Source: Betaproteobacteria bacterium HGW-Betaproteobacteria-7 (lineage in GTDB: Bacteria > Pseudomonadota > Gammaproteobacteria > Burkholderiales > Rhodocyclaceae). Taken from it: a stretch of 64,000 nt of DNA. Location: the NCBI GenBank assembly GCA_002840765.1, contig PHCE01000007.1:1-64000 (forward strand), in the 5' to 3' direction. A program made the translations under genes and the position numbers. The notes under the pieces were generated by a model that did not search any database, was not told the DNA's origin, and saw only the letters and a list, made by a program, of their open reading frames with translations. This document shows, one piece after another, positions 47,649 to 58,498 of this stretch; position 1 is the first letter of the stretch, and each line of letters starts with the position of its first letter.

Positions 47649-48719
47649 TCAAAGGGCTTTCTCGTACCAGGTCTTGCTCGAATTGACCATCTTCACCAGC
47701 CAGAGCATCACCGGCACCTCGATCAGCACGCCGACCACCGTTGCCAGCGCGGCGCCGGAGTCGAAACCGTAGAGCACGATGGCGACGGCCACCGCCAATT
47801 CGAAGAAATTGGAAGCGCCGATCATCGTCGATGGCCCGGCGACGTCATGCTGCACCCGGAACTTGCGGTTCAGCCAGTAGCCGAGGGCGGCGATCAGCAG
47901 GCCCTGAATGAAGATCGGCACGGCGAGCATGCCGATGATCAGCGGTTGCTTGACGATGGCTTCGCCCTGGAAGGCGAAGAGCAGCACCAGCGTTGCCAGC
48001 AACGCCATGATGGTGAACGGCCCGATGCGTTCCTGCGCTGCCTTGAAGGCCGCCTCGCCGCCGCGCAGGAAGTGCTTGCGCAGACCCTGGGCGATGGCCA
48101 GCGGGATGACGATGTACATCACCACCGACAGCAGCAGCGTGTCCCAGGGGATGGGGATGGCCGAGACGCCGAGCAGCAGGGCGACGATAGGGGCGAAGGC
48201 GAAGACCATCACCAGATCGTTGAGCGCCACCTGCGAGATGGTGAAATTGGCATTGCCGCGGCACAGGTTGCTCCAGACGAAGACCATCGCCGTGCACGGC
48301 GCGGCGCCGAGCAGGATCAGGCCGGCGATGTAGCTGTCGAGCTGTTCGGCCGGCAGGTAGGGCGCGAAGACGTGGCGGATGAACAGCCAGCCGAGCGCCG
48401 CCATGGTGAACGGCTTGACCGCCCAGTTAACGAACAACGTGATGCCGATGCTTGCCTTCTGGTCCTTGACCTCCTGGATCGAGTGGAAATCGATCTTCAT
48501 CAGCATCGGAATGATCATCACCCAGATCAGCAGACCGACCGGGATATTGACCTGGGCGTATTCGAGCCGCCCAATCGCCTGGAACAGCCCGGGGAAAACC
48601 TGGCCGAGGGCGATGCCGGCAACGATACAGAGCACTACCCACAGACTCAGCCAGCGTTCGAAAAAGCCGATCGGCGCACCGGCGATCTGGCGGCCGGCGA
48701 CTTCGCACTGGGCGCTCAT
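47649..48719 (-). CDS. acr3: Arsenite efflux permease ACR3
   Basis: LLIWVMIIPMLMKIDF; GAAPCTAMVFVWSNLCRGNANFT; ten-TM profile. Confidence 0.95.
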   Translation of the reverse strand: MSAQCEVAGRQIAGAPIGFFERWLSLWVVLCIVAGIALGQVFPGLFQAIGRLEYAQVNIPVGLLIWVMIIPMLMKIDFHSIQEVKDQKASIGITLFVNWAVKPFTMAALGWLFIRHVFAPYLPAEQLDSYIAGLILLGAAPCTAMVFVWSNLCRGNANFTISQVALNDLVMVFAFAPIVALLLGVSAIPIPWDTLLLSVVMYIVIPLAIAQGLRKHFLRGGEAAFKAAQERIGPFTIMALLATLVLLFAFQGEAIVKQPLIIGMLAVPIFIQGLLIAALGYWLNRKFRVQHDVAGPSTMIGASNFFELAVAVAIVLYGFDSGAALATVVGVLIEVPVMLWLVKMVNSSKTWYEKAL

Positions 48720-49216
48720 TGTTCGCACTCCTGATGAATGCGCGCGGCAGCGGCCTTGACCTCGACGGTGCTCATGCTTTCCAGTGGCAGGCGGACGAAA
48801 GCCTCGACGCGCTGACGCAGCAGTTCGTAGGCGCGCTCGAAGGCGACGCGCCGGGCCTCCATCGGCTCGACATGGGCCGGGTCGGCGATGCCCCAGTGGG
48901 CGGTGGTCGGGTGGCCGAGCCAGATCGGGCAGGCTTCGCCAGCGGCCGAGGCACAGACGGTGAAGATGTAGTCGATTTCCGGGGCGCCGGGCGCGGCAAA
49001 TTCATCCCACGACTTGCTGCGTGCTTCCGGCAGGGGAATCCCATGCTGCTCCAGGGTTTCCAGCGCGACCGGATTGACCTTGCCGGAAGGCTGGCTGCCG
49101 GCGGAAAAGGCACGAATGCGGCCACCGCCCAGATGGTTGAACAACGCCTCGCCAAGAATCGAGCGGGCCGAATTGCCGGTGCACAGCACCAGGATATTGA
49201 TGGGTGCGGCTGTCAT
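48716..49216 (-). CDS. arsC: Arsenate reductase, low-MW phosphatase type
   Basis: NILVLCTGNSARSILGEALFN; IFTVCASAAGEACPIWLGHPTTAHWGIADP. Confidence 0.94.
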   Translation of the reverse strand: MTAAPINILVLCTGNSARSILGEALFNHLGGGRIRAFSAGSQPSGKVNPVALETLEQHGIPLPEARSKSWDEFAAPGAPEIDYIFTVCASAAGEACPIWLGHPTTAHWGIADPAHVEPMEARRVAFERAYELLRQRVEAFVRLPLESMSTVEVKAAAARIHQECEQ

Positions 49217-49548
49217 GCTTTCTCCGTAGTCGCGCAGTAATGGGTTTGCTCGCCGCAGGATTCGCCGGCGCAGCAGTGCTCGGTCAGGTAGCCGAGCAAT
49301 TCGTTCATCGCCGGGTAATCGGCGATGTAGTAAATGAAGCGGCCTTCCTGGCGGCTGCGGATCAGCCCGGCGGTGCTCAGTTCCTTGAGGTGGAAGCTGA
49401 AACTGCCGTTGGCCTCGGCGCCGAGTTCGGCCGCCAGATCGGCAACACAAAGGCCGCGGGCGCCAGCCTGGACCAGGCGGCGATAAACGCGCAGGCGGGT
49501 TTCGTGGGCAAGCGCCTTGAGCGCCGTGGTGGCAAGTTCGATATCCAT
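49213..49548 (-). CDS. arsR: ArsR-family metalloregulator
   Basis: ALAHETRLRVYRRLVQAGARGLCVADLAAELGAEANGSFSFHLKELSTAGLI. Confidence 0.94.
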   Translation of the reverse strand: MDIELATTALKALAHETRLRVYRRLVQAGARGLCVADLAAELGAEANGSFSFHLKELSTAGLIRSRQEGRFIYYIADYPAMNELLGYLTEHCCAGESCGEQTHYCATTEKA

Positions 49549-49630
49549 ATTTATAGAATAGTCGAAACGTTAGCTCCCCGGCAAGCGGGGATTTGTCCGG
49601 CTTGCGCGTGCTGCCGGGCAGGCTCCTCGG

Positions 49631-50227
49631 TTAAACCGGGCCGACCGAAGCGTCCCATGCCCAGTTGATGAAGAGGACTGAGCCGATGAGTAGCAGGACG
49701 GTCAGGACGATCAGCAGCAGCATCGCCAGGCCGACGAACCAACCGCTGGCCCGGCGCGTTTCGCCAGGTTGCTCAACCTGCCGGAGCAGCAGATTCACGT
49801 TGCGCTGATTGGCTTTCCAGGCCGCATCGAAAATGTCACCGAGCCCGGGGACCAGGCCAACCACCCCTTCGATGGCAATATTCAGGATCATGCGTAGCAG
49901 CACGCGGCGCGGCACCCCCAGTTTGGCCGCCTGGGTGACGATGTAGGACGACAGGAGCACGCCGAGCGTATCGCCGACGACGGGGATCAAGCCGAGGAGC
50001 GCCTCGACGCCGATGCGGAAACCGCCGGGAAGGCGGATCGAATTGTCGAGCAGCCAGGCCAGAGATTTCAGTTGCTCGAGCGTAGCCTGCGACTTGGCGC
50101 CGTACTTCGGGTCGATGCGGTCGGGGCGGCGGTGCTCCATGGCTGTCCTTGAAAGGTGCGGCGTGGACTTCGAGGCAGGCTGCCGGCGAAAGTTTCCGCG
50201 AAAGTCGAGGCTGAACTTACCTGGCAT
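49631..50227 (-). CDS. DUF4112 membrane protein
   Basis: LLDNSIRLPGGFRIGVEALLGLIPVVGDTLGVLLSSYIV; VPGLGDIFDAAWKANQRNV. Confidence 0.85.
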   Translation of the reverse strand: MPGKFSLDFRGNFRRQPASKSTPHLSRTAMEHRRPDRIDPKYGAKSQATLEQLKSLAWLLDNSIRLPGGFRIGVEALLGLIPVVGDTLGVLLSSYIVTQAAKLGVPRRVLLRMILNIAIEGVVGLVPGLGDIFDAAWKANQRNVNLLLRQVEQPGETRRASGWFVGLAMLLLIVLTVLLLIGSVLFINWAWDASVGPV

Positions 50228-50252
50228 TGGCGAGTCTTCTCAGGATGGTGGC

Positions 50253-51269
50253 ATGCCCCCGCAGCCAACGCCATCGTTTCCGGAGAACCTTGTGGCTGAC
50301 CGCGCTCCTTTGCCTGAAAAATCACCGCAAGTCGCCAGTGCGGCGGTGGATTCCTTGCCGATTACCGTCCTGATGAATGCGGGCTCCGGCAGCAATGACA
50401 AGGCCGATGCCCGGGCCGCCATCGCCAGCGCCATCGGGGAAAGCGACCGTGAACTGGAGATTCTGACTGCCCGACGCCCTCGCGATTTGCCGGATTTGGC
50501 GCGCCGCGCGGCCGCGCGGCGGCCGTGCATCCTCGCCGCCGCTGGTGGCGATGGCACCCTGAATGCCATCGCCCAGGTGGCCTGGGAGTTGCGCCTGCCA
50601 TTGGGGGTGATTCCGCTGGGCACTTTCAACTACGGCGCCCGCAACCTGGGCATTCCGCAGGACCCAGCCGGTGCCGCCCGTGTCCTTGTTGAGGGCCGGC
50701 CCCGGCAGATGGCGGCGGGATTCGTCAACGGCCGCATTTTTCTCAACAACGCCAGCTTTGGTCTCTATCGCCGGCTCATCGAAGACAGGGAAAGCCACAA
50801 GCAGCGTTTCGGTCGCAACCGGCTGGTCGCCCTGCTTTCGGGGGTGGCGACCTTGCTCTATCGCCACCACCTCTATCGCCTAGACCTGGAAATTGATGGC
50901 CAGCCGGTGGCGTTGTCGACGCCTTCCGTCTTTTTTGGCCGCAATGCCCTGCAACTCGAACAGCTTGGACTGGACGAAGCGCTCTGTGTAGCCCAGGGGG
51001 AACTCGCCATCCTTGCCTTGCGGGACATCGGCCGACTCAAGATGCTCGGCTTGGTGGTACGCGGCGCCCTCGGGCAATTGGCAAACGCAACCGATCTCCA
51101 GCAAAGCTGTGCCCGGCGGGTGGAGGTCAAGCATCTGGGTGAGCGTCGTCGGCGGATCCGGGTGGCGCTTGACGGTGAAGTGGAGCGCTGCAGCTTGCCG
51201 CTCGTTGTCGAAGCAGTGCCGGATGCCTTGCTCATGATGCTGCCCGGCGAAGCGGAAAAGGAGCGCTGA
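50253..51269 (+). CDS. Diacylglycerol kinase-family lipid kinase
   Basis: MNAGSGSNDKADA; ILAAAGGDGTLNAIAQVAW; PLGTFNYGARNLGIP. Confidence 0.88.
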   Translation: MPPQPTPSFPENLVADRAPLPEKSPQVASAAVDSLPITVLMNAGSGSNDKADARAAIASAIGESDRELEILTARRPRDLPDLARRAAARRPCILAAAGGDGTLNAIAQVAWELRLPLGVIPLGTFNYGARNLGIPQDPAGAARVLVEGRPRQMAAGFVNGRIFLNNASFGLYRRLIEDRESHKQRFGRNRLVALLSGVATLLYRHHLYRLDLEIDGQPVALSTPSVFFGRNALQLEQLGLDEALCVAQGELAILALRDIGRLKMLGLVVRGALGQLANATDLQQSCARRVEVKHLGERRRRIRVALDGEVERCSLPLVVEAVPDALLMMLPGEAEKER

Positions 51270-51274
51270 CGGCG

Positions 51275-52123
51275 ATGACTCGCATCGCCCATATTTCGGA
51301 TACCCACTTCGGCACCGAAGAGCCCCTCGTCTGCGTGGCTCTGCGTGCTGCGCTCCTGCGCGCATCGCCCGATCTGGTGGTGTTTACCGGGGACATCACC
51401 CAGCGCGCCCGGGCCGCCCAGTTTCGCGCCGCCCGCGCCTTCGTGGATAGCCTGGCGCCCCTGCCGGTGCTCATCGTGCCTGGCAACCACGACATTCCGC
51501 TGTTCGATCTGCTGACCCGCTTGGTCGCGCCCTATCGCAACTTTCATCGGCATATCGGCCCGGATCTGGCTCCCCTGTGGCAAAACAGCCAGATGGCGGT
51601 GCTCGGCTTCAATTCCACCCATCGCCTGCGCCACAAAAACGGCGTCATCTCGCCAGCCGCCGTGGCGTTCGTTGCGGCGCGCCTGACGGCCCTGCCGCAG
51701 CCTTGCAAGATCGTCGCCCTGCATCATCCGCTGGCCAGCGCCACCGCCGAAGACATTGCCAATTGCGCCCGGGGCAACGAGGCCGCCATTGCCGCCTGGT
51801 CGGCCGCCGGCGCCGATCTTTTTCTGGGGGGGCACATCCACCTGGCCTACTGCCTGGCGACCGGCGCTGCCCCGCACCGGGTACTCGCTGCCAATACCGG
51901 TACCGCCACCTCCCGCCGCCGCCGCGGCGGCATGGCGAATTCCTTCAACCTTGTCGAGCTGGCCATCGGCAGCAAACCCGGCCTGCAAATCACCCGCCTT
52001 GACTATCAGGCAGCCCGCGGGGAGTTTGCCGTTGCCCATGAATGGACGGGGCTCAAGGGGCCGCAGGGATGGGCCGTGGCCGAGGGCGGGCAGGGCCTGC
52101 CGCCAACAGACAAGACTTCGTGA
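51275..52123 (+). CDS. Calcineurin-like metallophosphoesterase
   Basis: RIAHISDTHFGTE; VVFTGDITQRA; IVPGNHDIP; ALHHPL; LGGHIHLAY. Confidence 0.92.
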   Translation: MTRIAHISDTHFGTEEPLVCVALRAALLRASPDLVVFTGDITQRARAAQFRAARAFVDSLAPLPVLIVPGNHDIPLFDLLTRLVAPYRNFHRHIGPDLAPLWQNSQMAVLGFNSTHRLRHKNGVISPAAVAFVAARLTALPQPCKIVALHHPLASATAEDIANCARGNEAAIAAWSAAGADLFLGGHIHLAYCLATGAAPHRVLAANTGTATSRRRRGGMANSFNLVELAIGSKPGLQITRLDYQAARGEFAVAHEWTGLKGPQGWAVAEGGQGLPPTDKTS

Positions 52124-52139
52124 GCGTGCAGGATTGGCG

Positions 52140-53804
52140 TCAGACGCTGAATTGCAGTGTCGAGGCGCGCAGGCGGTCGGCCAGGCTGGCCACTTCGTCG
52201 GCCGAGGCCGAGGAGGCGGCGGCAGCCTTGGCGCCGCGTTCGATCATCTGCGCCATGCGTTCGGTGTTCTGGGCGATCTGCTCGGCGGCCAGGCGCTGTT
52301 CGCCGAGGACGTCGACGATTTCGCGGGCGGCCACGGCCGAGCGCTCGCAGAAGGTTTCGATCCGCTGGGTTGCCGCCTCCGCCTGCGAAGCCAGTTCGGT
52401 ACCGCGCTGCGAGCGTTCGGCGGTGGCGGCGACGGCGTCGCTGCTCAATGTCGCCGCTTCGCCCAGGCGCAGCACCAGGCCCTCGATCTTGCGCGTCGTG
52501 TCAGCGGTGTGATTAGCCAACTTGCGCACCTCGTCGGCGACCACGGCGAAGCCGCGGCCGGCTTCACCGGCCCGGGCGGCCTCGATGGCGGCGTTGAGCG
52601 AGAGCAGGTTGGTCTGCTCGGAGATTTCCTTGATCTCCTGGGCGAAGCCGGCGATCTGCCGGGTGTGCTCCTTGAGTTCCAGCATCGAAGTGGCGGCGGC
52701 GCCGGCCTGCTCGGAGATGTTGCCGATTTCGGCGATCGCCTGGTGGATGATGTGGCCGCTTTCCTTGGCCGTTTCGCGAGTGATCCGCGTCGCGTCGGCC
52801 GCACTGCCGGCGCTCTCCGCCATCGCTGCGATGGCCGTGGTCAGTTCCTCGATGGCGGCGGTGATGGTCGATGCCGAATCGCTCTGCAGGCTGCTCGCCG
52901 CCGCCACTTCCTGGGCTGACTGGCGCAAGGCGAGGGCGTTGCCGGAGGTTTTTTCGGCATCGGTCTTGACGTTGCCGATCAGCAGACGCAGGCGGTTCTG
53001 CATTTCCTCGATGGCGGCGACCAGCGAACTGGCGGCAGCCCGGCCGCTGTCCAGGCGCTGGGTCAGGTCGCCATCGGCGACGCGGCGGGTGGCGGCGACC
53101 ACCGGTTCCAGTTCGCCGCCCAGGCGTTGCAGGATGCGCCGGCCGAGCAAGGCGGCGAGCGCCAGGAAGACCAGCGAACCGCTGATGCCGACAGCGAGGA
53201 CGAGCAGGGCGTTCTCGGTGAAGCGCTGTTCGGCCAGTTGCGCCGCCTGCTCGCCGCCTTGCCGGCTGGCCTGGCTGATGGCGGCGAAGCTGGCGCCCAG
53301 CGCCTCGATCAGCGGCCGGTCGGCGTCACGCAGGGCAGCGTCAACCATCAGCGTGTATTTCCCCTCGCCCGGCTCGTTCTCGGCCAGCACCTGGTCGTAG
53401 AGCAGGTTCAGTTCCTCGGCCAGGCGGCGGATCTCGGCGGTCCGGCCGGCGTCGGCGAGGCCGCCGGCCCGGTGCTGCGTTTCCAGCGCCTCGACTTGCT
53501 GCCAGAAGGCCTGCCCGCCGGCGACAAACTCGGCCTGGCCCTTGTCGAACTCGGAGGCCATGTAATTGCGCAGCAACATCGCGTTGAGTCCGCGCTGCTG
53601 GGCCTGGAAGGCGCTCTGCGCGCCACTGACCTGCGACAGTGCCTGACTGGCCTGGGCGACGCCGGCCGAGACGTCGCGCACATCGTCGCGGAAGGCTTGC
53701 AGGCTGAGCAGTGCGGTCAGCAGGAGCAGCACGCCGAAGGCGCTGCCGACGCCGACCATGGCGAACAGGCCGCCACGGATGGAAAGGGAATCGAGAAAGC
53801 GCAT
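52140..53804 (-). CDS. Methyl-accepting chemotaxis protein
   Basis: Signalling tip [38 protein letters not shown]; two TM and HAMP. Confidence 0.95.
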   Translation of the reverse strand: MRFLDSLSIRGGLFAMVGVGSAFGVLLLLTALLSLQAFRDDVRDVSAGVAQASQALSQVSGAQSAFQAQQRGLNAMLLRNYMASEFDKGQAEFVAGGQAFWQQVEALETQHRAGGLADAGRTAEIRRLAEELNLLYDQVLAENEPGEGKYTLMVDAALRDADRPLIEALGASFAAISQASRQGGEQAAQLAEQRFTENALLVLAVGISGSLVFLALAALLGRRILQRLGGELEPVVAATRRVADGDLTQRLDSGRAAASSLVAAIEEMQNRLRLLIGNVKTDAEKTSGNALALRQSAQEVAAASSLQSDSASTITAAIEELTTAIAAMAESAGSAADATRITRETAKESGHIIHQAIAEIGNISEQAGAAATSMLELKEHTRQIAGFAQEIKEISEQTNLLSLNAAIEAARAGEAGRGFAVVADEVRKLANHTADTTRKIEGLVLRLGEAATLSSDAVAATAERSQRGTELASQAEAATQRIETFCERSAVAAREIVDVLGEQRLAAEQIAQNTERMAQMIERGAKAAAASSASADEVASLADRLRASTLQFSV

Positions 53805-53934
53805 GGTGAAAATGCCTTAAGTGTCAAAAACATCAGCACTGTAGTTGGCAAATATTTCAGCCGATTGACGCCAGGGGATTCATTACTGTCGGCGCCAAGG
53901 CCTGCCAGACCGGCAACAGCAAGGGATTTTTGGA

Positions 53935-53962
53935 TTGTTACAGCCTGTCATTCAGTTGTAAC
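53935..53962 (+). promoter_or_regulatory. Pho-box-like direct repeats upstream of pstS
   Basis: TTGTTAC-N3-CTGTCAT-N4-TTGTAAC, repeats spaced 10-11 nt. Confidence 0.65.
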
Positions 53963-54018
53963 AATCGCTGGTTAATCTGCTCCTCGTTATCCCTTTTCAC
54001 CCACGCAGGAGATTACCC

Positions 54019-55017
54019 ATGTTCAAGCAATCCAAGCTCGTATCCGCCCTCGCCGTTGCCGGCGTCGCCCTGTTCGCCCAAGCTGCCCATGCCGATATCG
54101 TCAAGATCGACGGTTCCTCTACCGTCTATCCGATTACCGAAGCCGTTGCCGAAGAATTCCAGAAGGCCAAGAAGAACGCCATCAAGGTGACGGTCGGTAT
54201 TTCCGGCACCGGCGGTGGTTTCAAGAAGTTCTGCCGTGATGAACTCGATTTGACCGGTGCTTCGCGTCCGATCACCGCCAAGGAAATGGCTGACTGCAAG
54301 GCCGCTGGCGTCGATTACATCGAAATGCCGGTTGCCTACGATGCGCTGACCGTCGTCATCAACCCGAAGAACACCTTCCTCAAGCAGGTCACCGTTGAAG
54401 AAATGAAGAAGCTGTGGGAACCGGCCGCCCAGGGCACGATCACCAAGTGGAACCAGGTCAATCCGGCCTGGCCTGACGCACCGGTCAAGCTGTTCGGCGC
54501 CGGTGCCGACTCGGGCACCTTCGAGTACTTCACCGAAGCCATGGTTGGCAAGGCCAAGTCCTCGCGCGGCGACTACACCGCTTCCGAAGACGACAATGTG
54601 CTGGTCCAGGGCGTCTCGCGCGACGTCAATGCCATCGGTTACTTCGGCTATGCCTACTACGCTGAAAATACCGCCCGCCTGAAGGCGCTGCCGATTGTCA
54701 ATCCGAAGACCGGCAAGGCCGTCGAGCCGTCCGGTGCCAACGTCGAGAACGGCTCCTACGCACCGCTGTCGCGTCCGATCTTCGTCTATGTCAAGGCCAA
54801 GTCCCTGCAGAAGCCGGAAGTCAAGGAATTCGTCGAGTTCTACATGAAGAATGCCGACAAGCTGGTCCGCGAAGTCAAGTACGTGCCGTTGCCGAAGGCT
54901 GCCTACGAAGGCAACATCAAGCACGCCAACGACAAGAAGGTCGGCACCGTGTTTGGTGGCAAGAACGAAATCGGCATCACCGTCGAGGAAATTCTGAAGC
55001 GCGAAGCGAAGATGTAA
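54019..55017 (+). CDS. pstS: Phosphate ABC transporter substrate-binding protein PstS
   Basis: IVKIDGSSTVYPITEAVAEEFQ; GISGTGGGFKKFC. Confidence 0.95.
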   Translation: MFKQSKLVSALAVAGVALFAQAAHADIVKIDGSSTVYPITEAVAEEFQKAKKNAIKVTVGISGTGGGFKKFCRDELDLTGASRPITAKEMADCKAAGVDYIEMPVAYDALTVVINPKNTFLKQVTVEEMKKLWEPAAQGTITKWNQVNPAWPDAPVKLFGAGADSGTFEYFTEAMVGKAKSSRGDYTASEDDNVLVQGVSRDVNAIGYFGYAYYAENTARLKALPIVNPKTGKAVEPSGANVENGSYAPLSRPIFVYVKAKSLQKPEVKEFVEFYMKNADKLVREVKYVPLPKAAYEGNIKHANDKKVGTVFGGKNEIGITVEEILKREAKM

Positions 55018-55103
55018 ACTAAGGCAGGCGGACGGCATGCTGTCCGTTGTCGAACAGGCCGGTCCGGCAACGGGCCGGCCTTGTTTCCGAGGGGAATCTT
55101 CAA

Positions 55104-56051
55104 GTGAATCATGCCATGTCTGCAAACAATGTATCCGACCTGCATCAGGTCAGCGACCGCCTGGCCCACAACGCCATGCGCAATGTCAGCGAGCGCCTTA
55201 TTGAGCTGCTGCTGCTGGCTGCTGCCGCTGTTTCGGTACTGACTACGGTCGGTATCGTCTATGTGCTCGTTTCCGAGTCCATCCATTTCTTCCAGAACGT
55301 CCCCTTTGTCGACTTTCTGACCGATACCCAATGGACCCCGCTATTCGATGATGCCCATTACGGCATCATGGTGCTCGTTTCCGGCACTCTGGTTTCTTCC
55401 GGTGTCGCGCTGCTGGTAGCCATTCCGATGGGCACCATCATCGCCATCTACCTGTCCGAGTTCGCCAATCCGAAAGTGCGTGAGATTGCCAAGCCGGTGC
55501 TCGAACTGCTCGGCGGCATTCCGACCATCGTATTCGGTTATTTCGCTCTGTTGATCGTCACCCCGCTGCTGCAGAAGATATTCCCTGAACTGCCGGGTTT
55601 CTCGCTGCTCTCCGCTGGCCTGGTGATGGGCATCATGATCGTCCCCTACATTGCCTCTCTGTCCGAGGACGCCATGCGCGCCGTGCCGATGAGCATGCGC
55701 GAAGGCTCCTACGCGATGGGCGCGACCAAGCTGTACACCGCGATCCACGTTGTTGTCCCGGCCGCCGTTTCCGGCCTGGCCGCTTCCTACATCCTGGGTA
55801 TTTCCCGGGCGGTTGGCGAAACCATGATCCTGGCGGTTGCCGCCGGCATGCAGCCGAACCTGACCTGGAACCCGATGGAGCCGGCGGCGACCATCACTTC
55901 CTACATCGTGCAAGTGGCTCTGGGCGACCTGCCGCATGGCTCGATCGGCTACCAGACGATCTTCGCCGCCGGCCTGACCCTGCTGCTGATCACGCTGGCC
56001 TTCAATATTGCCGGCCAGTGGCTGCGTCGCCGTTACCGTGAGGCTTACTGA
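55104..56051 (+). CDS. pstC: Phosphate ABC transporter permease PstC (GTG start likely)
   Basis: TM permease, EDAMRAVPMSMREGSYAMGATKLYTAIHVVVPAA. Confidence 0.94.
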   Translation: MNHAMSANNVSDLHQVSDRLAHNAMRNVSERLIELLLLAAAAVSVLTTVGIVYVLVSESIHFFQNVPFVDFLTDTQWTPLFDDAHYGIMVLVSGTLVSSGVALLVAIPMGTIIAIYLSEFANPKVREIAKPVLELLGGIPTIVFGYFALLIVTPLLQKIFPELPGFSLLSAGLVMGIMIVPYIASLSEDAMRAVPMSMREGSYAMGATKLYTAIHVVVPAAVSGLAASYILGISRAVGETMILAVAAGMQPNLTWNPMEPAATITSYIVQVALGDLPHGSIGYQTIFAAGLTLLLITLAFNIAGQWLRRRYREAY

Positions 56052-56052
56052 C

Positions 56053-56988
56053 ATGACCCCGATGACTACCGAACAAATCCGCGCGCTGATCGCTCGCGGC
56101 AAGCTGAAGGACACCTTGTTCCAGGCGATTGGCATCCTCTGCCTGGGCATTGGCCTGCTGGTGATTTTCCTGCTCGTCGGCGATATGCTGATGCGCGGCC
56201 TGGAACGTCTGAGCCTCGACTTCTTCACCAACTTCGCTTCCCGCCGGGCCGGCGAGTCAGGCATCCTGTCGGCCTGGGTCGGCACCATCCTAGTGATGTT
56301 CGTCACGGCGATGGCTGCCGTGCCGCTCGGTGTTGCCGCCGGTATCTACCTTGAGGAATACGCCAAGCGCAACTGGATCACCGACATCATCGAGATCAAC
56401 ATCACCAATCTCGCCGCTGTCCCGTCCATCGTCTATGGCCTGCTGGCGCTCGGCATCTTCGTCTATACCTTTGGCTTCGGGCAGAGCATTCTCTCGGCCG
56501 GCCTGACGCTGGCGCTACTCATCCTGCCGATCGTCATCGTGTCGACCCGGGAAGCCATCCGCTCGATCCCGGCGATGATCCGCGAAGGTTCGATGGCCGT
56601 CGGCGCGACGCGCTGGCAGACCTGCCGCTACCACATCATCCCCTATGCCATGCCCGGCATCCTGACCGGTGTCATCATCGGCCTGGCCCGCGCCATCGGC
56701 GAAACGGCGCCGATCATCACCATTGGCGCGCTGACCTTCATCGCCTTCCTGCCGCCGGTGCCTTTCACTGCGACCGGTACTGACGGTGTCTCGGCCGGCC
56801 TGTTCGACTGGGTGATGTCGCCCTTCACGGTGATGCCGATCCAGATCTTCAACTGGACCTCGCGCCCCGATCCGGCCTTCGAGGTCAATGCTGCCGCCGC
56901 CGGTTTCGTGCTGATGGGCATGGTGTTGTCGATGAACGCCATCGCCATTTACCTGCGCTACCGCATGCGTAAGAACATCAAGTGGTAA
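56053..56988 (+). CDS. pstA: Phosphate ABC transporter permease PstA
   Basis: [41 protein letters not shown]. Confidence 0.95.
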   Translation: MTPMTTEQIRALIARGKLKDTLFQAIGILCLGIGLLVIFLLVGDMLMRGLERLSLDFFTNFASRRAGESGILSAWVGTILVMFVTAMAAVPLGVAAGIYLEEYAKRNWITDIIEINITNLAAVPSIVYGLLALGIFVYTFGFGQSILSAGLTLALLILPIVIVSTREAIRSIPAMIREGSMAVGATRWQTCRYHIIPYAMPGILTGVIIGLARAIGETAPIITIGALTFIAFLPPVPFTATGTDGVSAGLFDWVMSPFTVMPIQIFNWTSRPDPAFEVNAAAAGFVLMGMVLSMNAIAIYLRYRMRKNIKW

Positions 56989-57005
56989 CCGAACAAATTT
57001 CAGAA

Positions 57006-57797
57006 ATGGAGCAGTCCATGCAAGTTCACGACCAACCCCAGCTCAAGGCGCAAGCCCGCAACCTCAATTTCTTCTATGGCGAGGCCCAGGCGCTGAAGAG
57101 CATCAACATGCCGATCTACGACAAGAAGGTCACCGCGCTGATCGGTCCCTCCGGTTGCGGCAAGTCCACCTACCTGCGCAGCTTCAACCGCATGCACGAC
57201 CTCTACCCGGGCAACCGCTACGAGGGCGAGATCCGCTTCTTCCCGGACAACACCAACCTGCTGTCGGCGGACGTGGATCCGATCGAAGTGCGGATGCGCA
57301 TCGGCATGGTCTTCCAGAAACCGAACCCGTTCCCCAAGACCATCTTCGAGAACGTTGCCTACGGTCTGCGGGTGCGTGGCGAGAGCAACAAGCGCGTCCT
57401 CGACGACAAGGTTGAACACGCCCTCAAGGGCGCGGCGATCTGGGACGAAGTCAAGGACCGCCTGCAGGAACTGGCACCGAACCTCTCCGGCGGCCAGCAG
57501 CAGCGTCTGTGCATCGCCCGCGCCCTGGCCACCGATCCGGAATTGTTGCTGTTCGACGAGCCGACCTCGGCGCTCGACCCGATCGCCACCGGCGCCATCG
57601 AGGAACTGGTGCACGAGTTGAAGAAGCGCGTCACCATCCTCATCGTCACCCACAACATGCAACAGGCGGCGCGCGTTTCCGACTACACCGCCTACATGTA
57701 TCTGGGCGAGATGATCGAGTTCGGCAAGACCGACGAGATCTTCCTCAAGCCAAATGACAAGCGCACTGAAGACTACATCACCGGCCGCATGGGCTGA
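57006..57797 (+). CDS. pstB: Phosphate ABC transporter ATP-binding protein PstB
   Basis: [54 protein letters not shown]. Confidence 0.97.
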   Translation: MEQSMQVHDQPQLKAQARNLNFFYGEAQALKSINMPIYDKKVTALIGPSGCGKSTYLRSFNRMHDLYPGNRYEGEIRFFPDNTNLLSADVDPIEVRMRIGMVFQKPNPFPKTIFENVAYGLRVRGESNKRVLDDKVEHALKGAAIWDEVKDRLQELAPNLSGGQQQRLCIARALATDPELLLFDEPTSALDPIATGAIEELVHELKKRVTILIVTHNMQQAARVSDYTAYMYLGEMIEFGKTDEIFLKPNDKRTEDYITGRMG

Positions 57798-57808
57798 GGA
57801 GAAAGAGC

Positions 57809-58498
57809 ATGTCTGATTCCCAACACGTATCCAGCCAGTTCGACGAAGACCTCAGCCGCCTGCGCAGCCACGTGCTGCAAATGGGCGGCTTGGTCGAGAC
57901 CCAGGTCGCGGCAGCCATCGAGGCCTACAGCAACGGCGAGGTGGGGAGCGTCAAGACCATCGTCGAGACTGACCGTCGGGTCAATGAACTGGAAAAGGCC
58001 ATCGACGATGATTGCGCCCACATCATCGCCAAGCGTCAGCCGACGGCTTCCGATCTGCGCCTGGTGCTCGGCATCAGCAAGATCGTCACCGATCTCGAGC
58101 GGGCCGGTGATGAGGCCAAGAAAATCGCCAAGGGCGTCCGCCGCATATACGAAGGCGGTCATCTGCCGGCGCAGTACGGCGTTGGCATCCGTCATCTGGC
58201 GGAAGCCGCGCTGAATCTGGTGCGCCAGGCGCTCGATGCCTTCGCCCGCCTCGATACCGAGCAGGCCAAGTCGGTCATCCGCCTGGACTCGGAGGTCGAC
58301 GTCGAATTCAAGTCGATCATCCGCCAATTGATCACGCACATGATGGAGGACCCGCGGACCATTACGACCTCGATCGACATCATCACCATCGCCCGCGCCA
58401 TCGAGCGCATCGGCGATCACGCCAAGAACGTTTCGGAACAGGTGATCTACGTGGTAGAAGGGCGCGACATTCGTCATAACAAGGAGGCCGCCAAGTGA
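57809..58498 (+). CDS. phoU: Phosphate signalling protein PhoU
   Basis: PhoU repeats; DLERAGDEAKKIAK, IERIGDHAKNVSE. Confidence 0.96.
   Translation: MSDSQHVSSQFDEDLSRLRSHVLQMGGLVETQVAAAIEAYSNGEVGSVKTIVETDRRVNELEKAIDDDCAHIIAKRQPTASDLRLVLGISKIVTDLERAGDEAKKIAKGVRRIYEGGHLPAQYGVGIRHLAEAALNLVRQALDAFARLDTEQAKSVIRLDSEVDVEFKSIIRQLITHMMEDPRTITTSIDIITIARAIERIGDHAKNVSEQVIYVVEGRDIRHNKEAAK

Noticed and set aside
38125-49548. Whole arsenic region as a recent transposon/genomic island
   Set aside because: No transposase, integrase or flanking repeats seen; composition not measurably tested here
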